NCBI RefSeq assembly: GCF_001540865.1
Contig: NC_033632.1
Location: 10,536,334-10,600,333 of the forward strand
Direction: 5' to 3'
DNA from: Ananas comosus
Taxonomy: Eukaryota; Streptophyta; Magnoliopsida; Poales; Bromeliaceae
DNA length: 64,000 nucleotides
The notes beneath the pieces are model-generated. The model had not been told where the DNA came from. It saw nothing but the letters and a program-made list of their open reading frames with translations, and made no database searches. The number at the start of each line of letters is the position of its first letter. Within the stretch, counting starts at the first letter, position 1. Positions 24,851-36,619 of this stretch are shown here, in pieces. Both the position numbers and the translations under genes were made by a program.

Positions 24851-25759
24851 TGGTCGTTAATTTACTAAAACCATAGTTGTACATCAGAATAAGTTATTCA
24901 ATAATAATTTATTCATATGAAGATTTTCTAATGTAATCGTAAGAAATAACTTTATTTTTTTATTTGTTGAAAAGTTTTAATATTCATGATTTGTTAGGAT
25001 AGTATATTTCATTAATGACGTGATTTATCTTATTTTTAAAAAAATGATTTGAAATTGAAATATGATATTTAATCTAAACATTTGATCACAATTTGCATCC
25101 ACCAAATATATAAGCTTCTTGAGTAAATTAAGAAGATACGGTCCTGTTTGGATGTCGGAATTATCTGTACAAGAAATTTTTAGTGCGATTGTAAAAAAAA
25201 AGGAGTTTAATCTTTGCTCTTTAAAACGTCTTGATATTAATAATTTGGTAGTAATGATAACATATTTTACCTGCGAGGCAATTTATCTTATAAAAAAAAT
25301 GACTTGAAGGTCTAATATATATCTAATTTTAATTTTGATCATATTTTTTATCTACCAAATATACAAACTTCTCAGATAAATTATAGAGATATATCGAATA
25401 ATATATTTTTGCATCCAAATAGGACGATATAAAATAAGATATTCCTGCATTCAAACATTGACAAGTCAAATGGGTGGGATTTGTTTACTTGTGGCATAAT
25501 GTGATTAGTAAAACAATCCCACCCATAAGATCAGTAAGGTGTGTAATATATACATCTTTTGGGGTGTGTGAGTACCAATACTCAAACAAATTATATTATT
25601 ATGGTACCATGCTAAACCTAATACTAAAGCTGATTAGCGAAAAAAAAGCTCCTCATATTATATACAATCTCTACATAGTACAAACTAATCATAGTACAAA
25701 ACTAATTAATACTCTTCACATGGTGGGCTTAGTTCTAAGCAATGATTTTGTTTATGTTT

Positions 25760-25808
<49 letters not shown>

Positions 25809-26128
25809 ATTTTTTTTTGCTCAAAATTGAAGTAATTGAGATGGCTAACCAGCAATGGGCACCAAACTCAAATCAAATGTTTCCTCATGCCTAACTTTGT
25901 CTTTGCTCCTATCATTGTTTTTGTTCAATTGTTTTTGTTCTTTTTGGCTCCTTTATTACTCCTAGTTGTGAGTGAGACCACTCCATACACTTTTTCTCCC
26001 ACAAAGAAAAAGTAAAAGGTGACACAACTATATAGACCACTCACCAAACACTTTTGTCTCTAACTAAATTGACTTGTGAAACAGTGTAGTGTTTGGGAGA
26101 GATAGATATGAGTCTATCCACTGATTCT
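24851..26128. other. Spacer with (GA)n run
   Basis: AT-rich non-coding sequence. An uninterrupted (GA) microsatellite spans about 25764-25804. The 95-codon frame at 25474 has no recognisable domain and ends at this microsatellite. Confidence 0.45.
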
Positions 26129-26440
26129 AGGGTAAATATAATTTTTGGTTCTCAATGTGAGGAGCCTGAAATTTTAGTTCTTAAATTTTAATTAATTATA
26201 ATTTTTAATTTAAATTATATTTTAGTTTTTGAATTAGTGTAGTATTTTAGTGGTAGTTATATTATTAAGTAAGATATTACTACAATTCAGAAAGTTCAAG
26301 TCAGATAATACAACTAATTAATAGTCAACGACTGAAAAGTCACACGCTTTATAATTCGAGTCAGAAATCATAATGAATTAAAGTTTGAGGACTAAAGTGC
26401 CACATGTTTCATAGTTTGAGAACCAAAATTGTAATTTATT
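26129..26440. repeat. MITE-like inverted repeat
   Basis: The left arm GGGTAAATATAATTTTTGGT is mirrored on the right by 'gagaaccaaaattgtaattt'. The interior repeats 'tttaattaattataattttt' and 'aatgaattaaagtttgagga'. It belongs with the units at 7029-7710. Confidence 0.5.
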
Positions 26441-26487
26441 GGCCTTGGTTTTATTTTGTAAGGTAAAATGTATCAAAATTATTTAAA

Positions 26488-27274
26488 GGGCTTTTTTTGC
26501 ATTTAGCCCCTTGGTAAATTTTAATTTTAAAAATAGTCCCGTCAAAATTTAATTTACAAAAATAGGCCTAGGCCTGCCACGTAGACGCCACGTTAGCGCC
26601 ACGCGGGCGGGGCTGGGGGCGGTAGTTAAGTTAAACACGGTGAACCATTCACCGTGTCTAAACACGGTGAATGGTTCACCGTGTTTAATACGTATTTTTT
26701 GTATATTGAAAAGAGGAATAGGGAATTTGTATTCCTTTTCTTTTCTTTTTCAAAAATCCGAACCCGAATCTGAAAATCAAATTAAAATCCAAACCCGGAT
26801 CCGAACCCGACGGATTTTAAAAATTCATACCCATATCCATATTTGACCACTCGAAATCCAAACCTGAACCCAGCGGGTTTTAAAAATCTATACCGTTGGA
26901 TGAAGATCTAAGAAATACAAATTATTAAATATTTTATATATTGTATAAATAAATAAAAATAAATTATGTATATATATATATAATTTATTCGGGTTTGGAT
27001 TCGGATAATATTTCAGATATCCATACCTATTGACATCCCTACTTCCTATTCCTCTTTTCAATATACAAAAAATACATACTAAACACGGTGAACCATTTAC
27101 CGTGTTTGAACACGGTGAATGATTCACCGTGTTCAACTTAACACACGGGTCCTACTCGTGTGGCGCTGACGTGGCGCCTGCGCGGCAGGCTCAGAGCCAT
27201 TTTTGCAAATTAAATTTTGACAGGACTAATTTTAAAATAAAAATTTGCCAGGGGGCAAAATGCAAAAAAGGCCC
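26488..27274. mobile_element. Foldback Mutator-like element with perfect 9-bp target duplication
   Basis: TTATTTAAA at 26479-26487 is repeated exactly at 27275-27283. The element starts GGGCTTTTTTTGCATTTAG and ends with the inverted form (GCAAAAAAGGCCC). The arms pair for about 250 bp each (26488-26745 with 27040-27274). Each arm carries two nearly palindromic ACACGGTGAA/TTCACCGTGT units. The loop (about 26750-27045) is filled by TAGGGATGTCAA-family sequence ending TTGACATCCCTA, so it looks like a nested insertion. No transposase is encoded. Confidence 0.85.
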
Positions 27275-27892
27275 TTATTTAAACTATTGACAATTTTGAG
27301 TTGGCTATCCAACATTTCAAAATTTTAATTTTATTACACAACTTTTTAATTTATTTGATTTGAGTCTGCCAACTGTACTTTGACTTTAAAATTTGAATGC
27401 ATTGTTTATTTTTACATGTTAAATTAATTAGCATACTTTATACAATTCTCGTAATTAGTTTAAAATTTAAAGTCAAAGTATCGATTGACTGACTCAATTC
27501 AAATAAATTGAAAGGTTGGATGGTAAAATCAAAACTTCCCAAGATTAGGGCCAATTCAAAGTCGTCCATATATTAGGTAAGTTTTGTATATTTTTACCTA
27601 TTTTGTATTTATGTGATCTTTGGAGTCTAATAAGGCCCTATTTGCTACAATTCTGTTTTGACTTTTACCTTCAACAGCTTTTAATAAAATATTTAGGTTT
27701 CGTTTGGGATTGAGAGGAGATTGCGTTACGTGTGGTGAGAAACGATGAAGGAAAAATATCCTGTTTGTTTCCGTACGTAATATTGCGTTCCGCATATTGC
27801 AGTTAGTGGATTACAATATATTTTCTACGGTCCCATCGGAAAACGCAAATGCATATCCCTATATGCTTTTTCTCAACTCCATTCTATTTAAA

Positions 27893-29081
27893 GGGCATGT
27901 TTGGTTCGCCGAAAGTGAAGCATCGAAAGTGGTACTTTTAGAAAGTGACGTCTTATCGGTTGTTTGGTTTACGAAAATGAATTTGAAAGTCACTTTACGA
28001 AAGTGAGCCGATAAAGTGAGTTATAACTAAATTTCACTTTTTTGACTTCGGCTCAAAAAATTCGGAAGTTATCGAAAGCGGTGAGCTTAGCTAAGAGGTT
28101 ATATATTTGGTCTTAACTTTAATATTTAAATTTATTTTTAAAATTCAATTTCACTTTAAATTTGAATTAAAATTATGATCACATTTTGAAATTTATTTAT
28201 AAATTAAAATTCAACACAAAATTTTAAATTTAAATTTGTGATTTTATATTTAAATTTAAATTTTTAAATTTTATTTTATTTAAATTTGAATTCTAGAATT
28301 TAAATTTAAAGTCTAAAATATAAATTTTAATCAAATTATTTTTAGTTAAGAACTTCAATTTGAAATTTGAATTCAAATTGTTCCAACTATAAATTCAAAT
28401 TATTGACTAATGAATTTAAAATTTAAAATTTCAAGTTCAAATTCAAATTCAAATTTCAATTTGCTATTTACATTTAATTTCAATAATGAAATTCAATTTG
28501 AATTTGGAATTCGACTTCTGAATTCAAATGTTTAGTTTCAATTGTGATTTAAACTCAAATTTTAATTTTTAATTTAAATATTAATTTAAATTATGAATTC
28601 ATATTTAAATTCAGAATTTAAGATCAAAGAGTAAATTAATGTATGTTTCAAATTGTAAATTAAAATTATGGATTCATATTTGAATAAATGTTCTAATTTT
28701 GTGTTGAACTTTTATTTTAAAATTTAATTTCAGTTATAAGTTATAACATAAATTTTAAATTCAAATTGTAAATTAAATATATGTCTTAAATTTTAATTAT
28801 AATTTAAACTCAGATATAAGTTTAAATTTAAATTTTAAAATATAACTTTGAATTATAAATTTAAATTTAAATTTAAATTGCAAGTATAAGTCGTTTATTT
28901 ATATTTTTATCTCTTTATATATAATTTAATAATTAAAAAAATTATAAAATTATAGTTTTAACTTTTAACTTTTTACTTTATATCAACCAAACAATCGAAC
29001 TGAAAAGTCACTTTTGTAAAAGTCACTTTTGTAAAAATGATTTTTTTCACTTCGCCCACTTTCGAGCAACCAAACATGCCC
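27893..29081. mobile_element. Tourist/PIF-Harbinger-like element with A/T word-repeat core
   Basis: The ends GGGCATGTTTGGTTCGCCGA and the inverted CTTTCGAGCAACCAAACATG...CCC are typical of Tourist-type ends. TAA follows the right end and TAAA precedes the left one, consistent with a TAA target. The ~750-bp core (28110-28870) is almost entirely AAATTT, AATTCAAA and TTTAAATT words. Length 1189 bp, no transposase frame. Confidence 0.68.
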
Positions 29082-29494
29082 TAACAGCGTTAGATAGATC
29101 TCAATATGAAACTAAGCCTTAGTTGAAAAGATATAGTGCAAAGTAGAAATAAAATTTTGAACTTGAAAAATCCAAGCTCAATTTAGTGCCTTTTTATTCT
29201 GGCTATGAAGGAAAGATGCTCTTTCTAATGACACTGCTAAAAAATTACTGTATCAAACAATGTTATAAATGGGGCTAATTAAACATGCCCTAAATCTAGA
29301 ACCCTTATAGGTTCAAAATAATTAGGGTTTTAATTCCACCCATGGTAGATACATATGTGCTTATCTTGTCCTTGATCTTGTAGCTTTAGTTTTGTAAGAA
29401 ATTAAACTAATCCCAGATGATTATTAAAATACATGCAGTTCACTCCACCTGTTAAGAAATTTTCTTTCATTAATTCCATTCTCTTGAGTCCCTA

Positions 29495-31760
29495 TGTCAC
29501 GCCCCGGATTACACTTTCCCCGGGCACGCCGACAAATCCGCCGTATACAGAGGAATTTCCCCTGTATACGAAGCGATAGCTGTACCTGTACATCAAACAC
29601 TACTACAAACAGTAGTAGAGAGCTGCTAGAGAAAACTGAAGCTAAATAAAACAGAGTTTCATATACATAGTTCGGATCCAAAATACAGAGCTACTCGCAC
29701 TGGCGAGTTAAGTCAACTATGTACATAAACTCGAAACAAAACATCTACCTGCAGTAGGGCACCTCTAGCTCAGCACGTCGGGTAGGGCTCTAACTCGCGA
29801 CGCCCTTGCCTCGATCCTGGTCCGCAGACGGTGCAGCAGCCGGAACCTGTGGCTCTGCAAAAACATAGGTAACAACTGGGCGTGAGAACTACTGTAAAAA
29901 CAAGTAGTCCTCAGTGGGTACCGCCCAAAACAACATCGGTCACCCACTAAGTCTACAGAAGGGAGCAAGGATAGAAGGAAAGCAGGAAGCATACTCTACC
30001 GCTATCATCCACTACACTATCATGCTCTACACTAACCAACTGTAGGAAATGTCAAATCTGACCCAATCCAATCGGGACTGTAAGCATACCCGTCCCCGGG
30101 ACTGTGAATACACCCGTCCCTGCCCCGTTGCGACTATCGGGCTCTATCCACTCTAACTGGTCCGTGGAGAGCAAGTCCAACTGGCATGAGCGACACCAAC
30201 GCAAAAGCACAAGCCTGACTCCGGAGTGGCACTCGTGGGCGCTACCCAACCGAGTATGCAGCGTATCTCTGTCGAGCTCAATCAGGCTCCAACTAGCCAA
30301 AGTCAAGTAATCGACTCAAACTGGTCTAACAACCAACAGGTAACGTGCCCTCGGCACAATCTGACGCCAAAAAGGCGATACGGGTCCACCGTCAACTCTG
30401 ACGGCACCCAACAGTCCGAAACGACCTGAACGACCCTGTAAAAATCCACTCGGCGAACCAGCACGAGTGTAAATACATTCTAAACTACCTGGAGTACTCG
30501 TCTCGAAGAAACTGCGACAGTACAATTTTCTAACGGCTCCTAGAGCTAAATCAGGTAGTTAAAACTGGTGACAGGTCCAAATCGCAGGTTTTCTCCTAAT
30601 TCAATTTCCAAGTCCAACATGTATAATCTATTTAAATTATGAAACATGCTCGAGAATTCAGATTTTACCAATCTAGAATCATTCAAGAATTTGAGCCAAA
30701 CTAGATTACCAAAATAGAGATCTATACATGTCGACGATTATGAACTTAGGAGTAAAACCGATGTAACCCACCTCGAGTGCAATTTCCTGGCAGCGAACTC
30801 AGCCTCGGCCACCCGCGATGCTGCTGGATTCCTCAGGGACCACCTAGACCGGTCGCCGAGCTAAAACGACCATAACATCACAAATCAGCCTAAGTTCACA
30901 GCAGCTGAAAGAGACCAAGTTTCGACCAAGCTAACCTCGTCCAAAAATTGCAAGTGAGGGCTCCGTGGAATCCTCTCGCAGTCTAGAATCCAATGAACCA
31001 AGTTTCGTCGCGATCCGACGCTCCTACGCGGAGAACGAGCCGAAATACTAACAGTCGACGGTAGATTCTGCGAAAACAGCACTTAAGCTCAAATCAACGA
31101 TACCCGAAGTACTCGGAGCAATTGCGACCAAATGCTCACCTCAACAGCAACAATCCTCGGCGCGATGTCCAGGACGGCGAAGACGCACCCTCGCCCGGCC
31201 TCCTCGCAATGCCCCGGCAACAAACGCTCGCTCGAACGGCTCGCGGCGCGACGTCGGCGAATCCCCGGCTCAACCGTGCTCCACCTCCACCAAGCTTAGA
31301 GTGAGAGAGAAAGAAGTAAGCACAAAAGCCTTCTCTCTCTTCCTCTGTTCGGTTTCCAACTGATATAGAGAGAGAGGGAAGGAATCGTTACAAACGAGAT
31401 AGAAAAATTACGGATTTAGCCCTTACCAACTCCCTTGTACCGGTACATGGATTGCTGTACCGGTACAAGGCCAAACCCGAGAGCAACTGAGTTCTGTCGC
31501 ACGCTCTGTACCGGTACAAATGGACCCTTGTACCGGTACAGCAAGCGACTTTCCATGATGGTTGTACCGGTACAGCACTAACCTTGTACCGGTACAATAG
31601 AGTAAAAATCCTGCAATTTCGCAGATTTTCACACAGAATGCTGTCCTCGCATCGCACGGAGTCCGCTTCGCGTCTATTTGACGCCAACGCGACTCGGGCT
31701 TGTCTCGACACTCTCCAGAGCTGTCGACAAGTCCCCACTGACAGAAACCGGGGTCTCACA
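29495..31760 (-). mobile_element. Solo LTR (2266 bp) of an LTR retrotransposon
   Basis: CCCTA at 29490-29494 is repeated at 31761-31765, a perfect 5-bp target duplication. Read on the minus strand the element begins TGTGAGACCCCGG and ends CCGGGGCGTGACA, with the TG...CA ends of an LTR. No primer-binding site, gag or pol is present, so it is a solo LTR left by LTR-LTR recombination. The long length and these ends suggest a Ty3/Gypsy element; the lineage is inference. It is much GC-richer than its surroundings. Six TGTACCGGTACA palindromes lie at 31436-31596, in the expected U3 part. A diverged second member is at 56777-58714. Confidence 0.88.
31436..31596. promoter_or_regulatory. Array of six TGTACCGGTACA palindromes in LTR U3
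   Basis: Perfect 12-bp palindromes start at 31436, 31456, 31507, 31529, 31563 and 31585. They form three pairs with start-to-start spacing of 20, 22 and 22 bp. They lie 165-325 bp from the LTR's 5' end (minus-strand sense). The regular pairing, repeated in the related LTR, suggests binding sites for a dimeric protein; the protein is unknown. Confidence 0.6.
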
Positions 31761-31912
31761 CCCTAGTGGAGTGTTAAGAATAAGGGCAAAATAAATGCCT
31801 AAGTTATCTAAAATTAATGCCTAAATTAGTGCAAAATTAATGGCTAAATTTGGCTATCAATTTCTTAAATTAATGTTTAAATTAGTAGAAAACGCCGCAA
31901 CTACAAATAATT

Positions 31913-32240
31913 TGTTTGGTTGTATGCAGTTGAGAAATAATTTTTAAAATTTTATTATTTTATATATGTATGATGATGAGATTACCTCCAATGTAAAAAA
32001 ATTTATTTTTTATTTTAAAAATAATTAAGAAGGTAAGCTTACTTTTTGTTTAAAGTTACCCTCTCCAATTACTGCAGTTGGAACTGTGGTTAATTTGGGC
32101 GTAGTTCCAACTACTGCAGTTGGACCTCCTTCTGCAATTCTTACTGCAGCAGTTAGAGTTAAATATATCAAACCAAATACCAAATTTGTATTTGCATGCA
32201 GTTACAAGTACTGTGCAATTGCAACTACAAGCAACCAAAC
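31913..32240. repeat. MITE with TTTGGTTG ends
   Basis: The left end TGTTTGGTTGTATGCAGTTG is mirrored by 'caactacaagcaaccaaac' at the right end. Internal inverted words 'ccaactactgcagttgga' repeat around 32065-32150. About 330 bp, no frame. A hAT-like origin is possible, but I see no clear 8-bp duplication. Confidence 0.6.
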
Positions 32241-33513
32241 GGTCCTAAGAGTAAGTGATTTATGCTGAAATAAATACTAGAAATGTCGAAAAATTATTTA
32301 TAGTCCATCTCATTTTCTGCAAAACAAATAACAAGAAGTAACCAAATATCCCCTCTTCATTAATGCCTTAACTTTTTGAAAATATTTCTGAAATTTTAAG
32401 AGATCAAAAAATAAAATTTTGAAAGCCAGGATAAAAAAATAAAAAAAATAAATATTTATAGAAGGTTTTTCTATATTTTAGCTATAAAAAAAAAGTTAAT
32501 AGAGGGAGATCCTTCATAGATTATGACTCAGTAACCACTCAGTTTTCTAGAAGTAAATTATTTAGGCATTTTACAACATAGAGAACAATGAGAATAGCAT
32601 GAGAAGAGAATAATTCAATTTTATTTTGGTTGAAATAAGTAAAAAAAAAAAAAAAGTAAACTTCAATTTTTTCCCCATAGTTTATTTTATTTTCACTTTG
32701 ACGTCTTGTAGTTCATGAAAGTTACACTTAACTACATGTCAGTTATTTTTATTTCTATCAACAAAATTTAGTATAAAATAAAATAATAAAGTAATTTTTT
32801 TAATAACGATAGAATAGTAAAATATAAAAATCTGAACAACAAGATGATAGAGTGAAAATATGTTGATAGAATAGTTAAATGTAATTTTTTTGAATCATAA
32901 GTTGGAGTGAGCATTTCCGTGGTGTTATGTGTTATTTTGTTCTACTAGATTCGATTTCAAAAAATAAAAAATTAATAATTTAGTACATATTAGTCCTAAA
33001 TTTTTAAAAAATATATATCAATCTTAAATAAGAACCAAATAATTTGAGATTTTCATTATTATATATTATCTTTAAATTAATAGTTTTTAATGTAAAATTA
33101 ATCATAATTATATCTTATTTTAAGTAACTTAACAAAATTATTTTATTAAAACCAAAATAAATCGAACTGAATTGACAGAATTATTTCGGTTCGGTTCACG
33201 CTTCTAATTCGGTTCGATTTGGTTTAAAAAAAATTTTTAAAAAAAAAACATGAAGAGCCGTATTATGTTAAGTTATTGAAAAGTTGACTTGTTCTTATAG
33301 TGACAAGGGAATTTCATTTTTGTCCCTAATTAATTAATTAATTAATTAATCACAAAGGAAAAGGCACATGTACTTTGAAAACCATTTTTCCACCAACCAC
33401 ATGTATGTATTAAATATAGTTAATTAAACAGGAAAAATGTATGGGTGGCTCCCGTAATATGTCAATATTACAATTTAGCCCCTATAGTTTTAACTTTCCT
33501 AATCTATTTTAGG
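32241..33513. other. AT-rich spacer
   Basis: Contains decayed MITE arms, for example the 'gtttttctatattttagctat' word near 32465, which resembles the ends of 33514-33895. It also has poly-A runs and a (TTAA)n stretch at about 33328-33349. I see nothing coding. Confidence 0.4.
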
Positions 33514-33895
33514 CGAAAATATAGAAAATTTCTTGTAAATATTTATTTTTTCACTGTCTCTCTTGACTTTCAAAAGATTGCATTTTGCCGCCTCAAAATT
33601 TTAAGTTGATGGATTTAGACCCCCTCCCCCCTCCCCCAATTAGAGTTCCGTTATTATTCTGTCCATTTTTTTTAATTTATATAAAAATTACTCTTAAAAA
33701 TAATAAAAATATATTAAAATTTATTTTTTTCTTACCGGACAAGTAATGATAATTTAGTCATTTCACCCTCTCTATTAACACCGTAATTTTTTGAAAATAT
33801 TTTTAAAATTTAAAGGAGGCAAAATATAGGTTTTAAAAGTAACGGAGAAAATATAAAAAGACGAGTATTTATATAGAGGTTTTCTATAATTTAGC
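33514..33895. repeat. MITE-like element with GGCGAAAATATAG ends
   Basis: The left end GGCGAAAATATAGAAAATTT is mirrored by 'gaggttttctataatttagc' on the right. The inner arms pair around 'gtaaatatttattttttc' and 'aaaagacgagtatttatata'. A related layout is seen at 60319-60673. Length about 380 bp, non-coding. Confidence 0.55.
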
Positions 33896-34335
33896 CTTAG
33901 TCTAAGAACTTTTACATATTGCGTACTTTAGTTTTCCACTATTAAAAAGTTGGGGTTTGTTGTAAATAATCTTTAAACCTTGTTTAAAAAATAAAAGAAA
34001 AATATTGATAAGTGGGATCTTTTATGAAGGGTTTTATTGTACCATTGGTTTCCAAACTTTACACTGGTTTTTCATTTTGGTCCCCAACTTCTTCTTTCTA
34101 TAATTTAGGTCCCTATATATCTTTAGCATTACTTACAATTTAGTCAAACATAATTAATTGTAACAAAAGTTTTCTGATGTGGTACTGATGTAGTAATTAT
34201 TGGTTGGTATGGGGGTCACAATTCTAATGGTTGGACTTAATTGCAACAAATATGAAAGTTTAGTAATATATATGATTGAAAAAGAAAAAGGCTGAGGACC
34301 AAAATAAAAAATTTGAGGAAAGGTAGGGGACCATA

Positions 34336-35387
34336 TGCGATCCCAGGTAGTCATATATATATATAAAATATAATAGGGATAAACTTTTAATTTGGCTTAA
34401 GTTTTTTGAGTGGTGACTCGGCCTAAGAGGTTAAAAAAGTTAAGCGTGCTAGAACAGAGTAGTCCTAGGGTGAGTGACCTCCTGAGAAGTTGGGGCGTCA
34501 CAGTTGGTATCAGTGCCAATTACCAGCCGGAAATCAGAATTGTACAACAGGGAGAGAGAGGTTCTCATGTTGTTGACTATTGTGGGTGAAGCACAGCTCA
34601 CCACAAGGTCAGCGAGACGAGTCTCACATCGCTTGATACTTGTCAGTCTGACCCTGACGAGAACGTCATGACTTAAAAGGGAGGAGACTGTGAGATCTCA
34701 GATAGTCCTATATATAAGATATAATAGAGCTAAACTCTTAATCGGGCTTAAGCATTTCGGGTGGTAGCTCGGTTCAAGAGGTTAAGAGAGTTAAGTGTGC
34801 TAGGATGGAAGTAGTCCTAGAAAGGGGCGGAGATTGTGAGACCTCAAATAGTCCTATATATAAGATATAATAGCGCTAAACTCTTAATATATCTTAAGCA
34901 TTTTGGATGGTGGCTCGGTCCAAGAGGTTAAGAGAGTTAAGCGTGCTAAAACGAGAGAAGTCCTAGGATGGGTGATCTCCTGAGAAGTTGGGGCGTCACA
35001 GGCATGGTATCAAAACCAATTTACCAGCCGAAAGTGTGAGATGTCGGCTAAGCCAGAATTGTACAACGGGGAGAGAGAGGTTTTCATGCTGTTGACTATT
35101 GTGGGTGCAGTACAGCTCACCACAAGGTCAATTTAGACTAGCGAGACAAGTCTCACATCGCCTGATACTTGTGAGTCTGAGCCTGACGAGTACGTCAGAG
35201 TTTAAATGCGGAAAGATTGTGAGACCCCAGATAGTCCTATATATAAGATATAATAGGGCTAAACTATTAATTTGGCTTAAGCATTTCGAGTGGTAGCTCG
35301 GTTCAAGAGGTTAAGAGAGTTAAGCGTACTAGGACGGAAGTAACCTTAGCTAGAATGGATGACCTCCTGAAAAGTTGAGGCGTCACA
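34336..35387 (+). mobile_element. TRIM-like miniature LTR retrotransposon, tandem array
   Basis: Four related ~165-bp LTR-like segments lie at 34336-34502, 34689-34820 (right end missing), 34835-34999 and 35218-35387. They begin TGTGAGAYCYCAGATAGTCC (the first is decayed) and, where complete, end GGGGCGTCACA or a close variant. After the first and third LTR a primer-binding site like the initiator-tRNA-Met complement follows: TGGTATCAGTGCC at 34505 and TGGTATCAAAACC at 35004. Before the second and fourth LTR are purine-rich tracts (AAAAGGGAGGAGAC; GCGGAAAGAT). The internal regions are 186 and 218 bp and carry no gene. Read as LTR-int-LTR-LTR-int-LTR this is two TRIMs joined near the middle LTRs. 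Confidence 0.8.
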
Positions 35388-36173
35388 GTATATACTACAT
35401 TCCACTCTTAAAAAATATTTCGTCTGCGAAACTCAGATCATAATTGATCTCGACAGATTAGAGAGATGAGGATACAGTTTTCACATCAGAGTCTTGAGTT
35501 TCCAACTTTCCAGGGGGTCACCGACCATGGTGCAATTAATTCTTTATTAGTCAATTAAGAGGATGGTTACATTATAAAGTTTTTAAGTTAAAAGTACGTA
35601 AACCAAGTTGCAATATCGAGATTGCACAAGGACCCTTTCTACATTGTACCCAAATTATTATATAATTATAATATATAGAGGAATTGGTCTATTGAAATAA
35701 AACAAAAAATAATAAAAATAATAATTCATGGACTTTTTTTTTTGAAGCTTCTTTACGTTAGTTAGGAGAACAAATTAATTAAAAATTGCATAGAAGACCC
35801 CAACAATTATATTATATATATACCGTACACTATTTTTTTATTATTAACGCGTGCGATTAACCGTGTAACATTATTTTCAAAGGCACGTTATTAATTTAGT
35901 ACCATGCTAAAATAATCTCGGATTTGTTTTCGACAAATTAACATTGACACTTTGGTTGACAATTAATTAATGTAGGGTTAGAATAATAGTGTCAATGGCT
36001 AAGTGCTTTTATTATCTTATTAAGCTATTTTCTATTTTAGCTAATAGTGCTTTTCTAAAAAAGCACTTGTTGTGATGTTTTACCCAAAAAAAAAAAAAGA
36101 AAAAAAAATAAAGATAGTTGCTTCCCAACAAAGCTAAGGTGGTGGGTTAAAATCAATTAAACAAAAAAAAAAA
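35388..36173. other. AT-rich spacer
   Basis: No gene or well-bounded repeat seen; it ends in poly-A tracts next to the MITE at 36174. Confidence 0.4.
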
Positions 36174-36530
36174 GGAAAAACTTTAAAAAAAAACCTCTTG
36201 TGGTTCCGTATTTTCTCACTTTAGTATCCTGTGGTTTAAAGTGTATCAATTTAGTGCCTTGTGGTTTCATCTTTCTATTTTTCTTATCAATTTTACTATT
36301 TTTTTTCTTGAATCAGTAACAAAATTAAAATTAAAAGATATTAAAGTGAATATTTGATAAACCTAGGTGGGTATCTGAAGTTTTTGGTATATAATTTAAC
36401 GAAATATTAAGAAAAAACTGCCGAAAAGATAAAAATGAAACTACACGACACTAAATTGATACACATTAAACCACAGGATACTAAAGTGAGAAAGTGCGAA
36501 AACACAGGAGCGTTTTTATGAAGTTTTTCC
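36174..36530. repeat. MITE of the GGGAAAACTT family, copy 3
   Basis: Starts GGAAAAACTTTAAAAAAAAA and ends ATGAAGTTTTTCC, with the usual TGTGGTTTAAAGTGTATCAA core words in the left arm. Flanks are A-rich on both sides, so a target duplication cannot be judged. Confidence 0.78.
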
Positions 36531-36619
36531 AAAAAAAAAAAGATTGGAAACTCTTTTTTGGGCTTTGCACACAAGCTATAAAGAAAATGTAGATTAATAT
36601 TTTAAGAATAATATTTTTA

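Noticed and set aside
31436..31596. Spaced palindromes as a CRISPR-like array
   Set aside because: Repeats are only 12 bp, spacers vary in length, and the host is a plant; they are LTR sequence.
31388..31759. Frame reading repeated VPVQ/YRY/TGT words
   Set aside because: Pure translation of the TGTACCGGTACA palindromes in LTR U3; not a protein.
29495..31760. Full-length LTR retrotransposon or viral integrant
   Set aside because: No primer-binding site, gag, protease, reverse transcriptase or integrase frame; a clean 5-bp duplication directly bounds one LTR.
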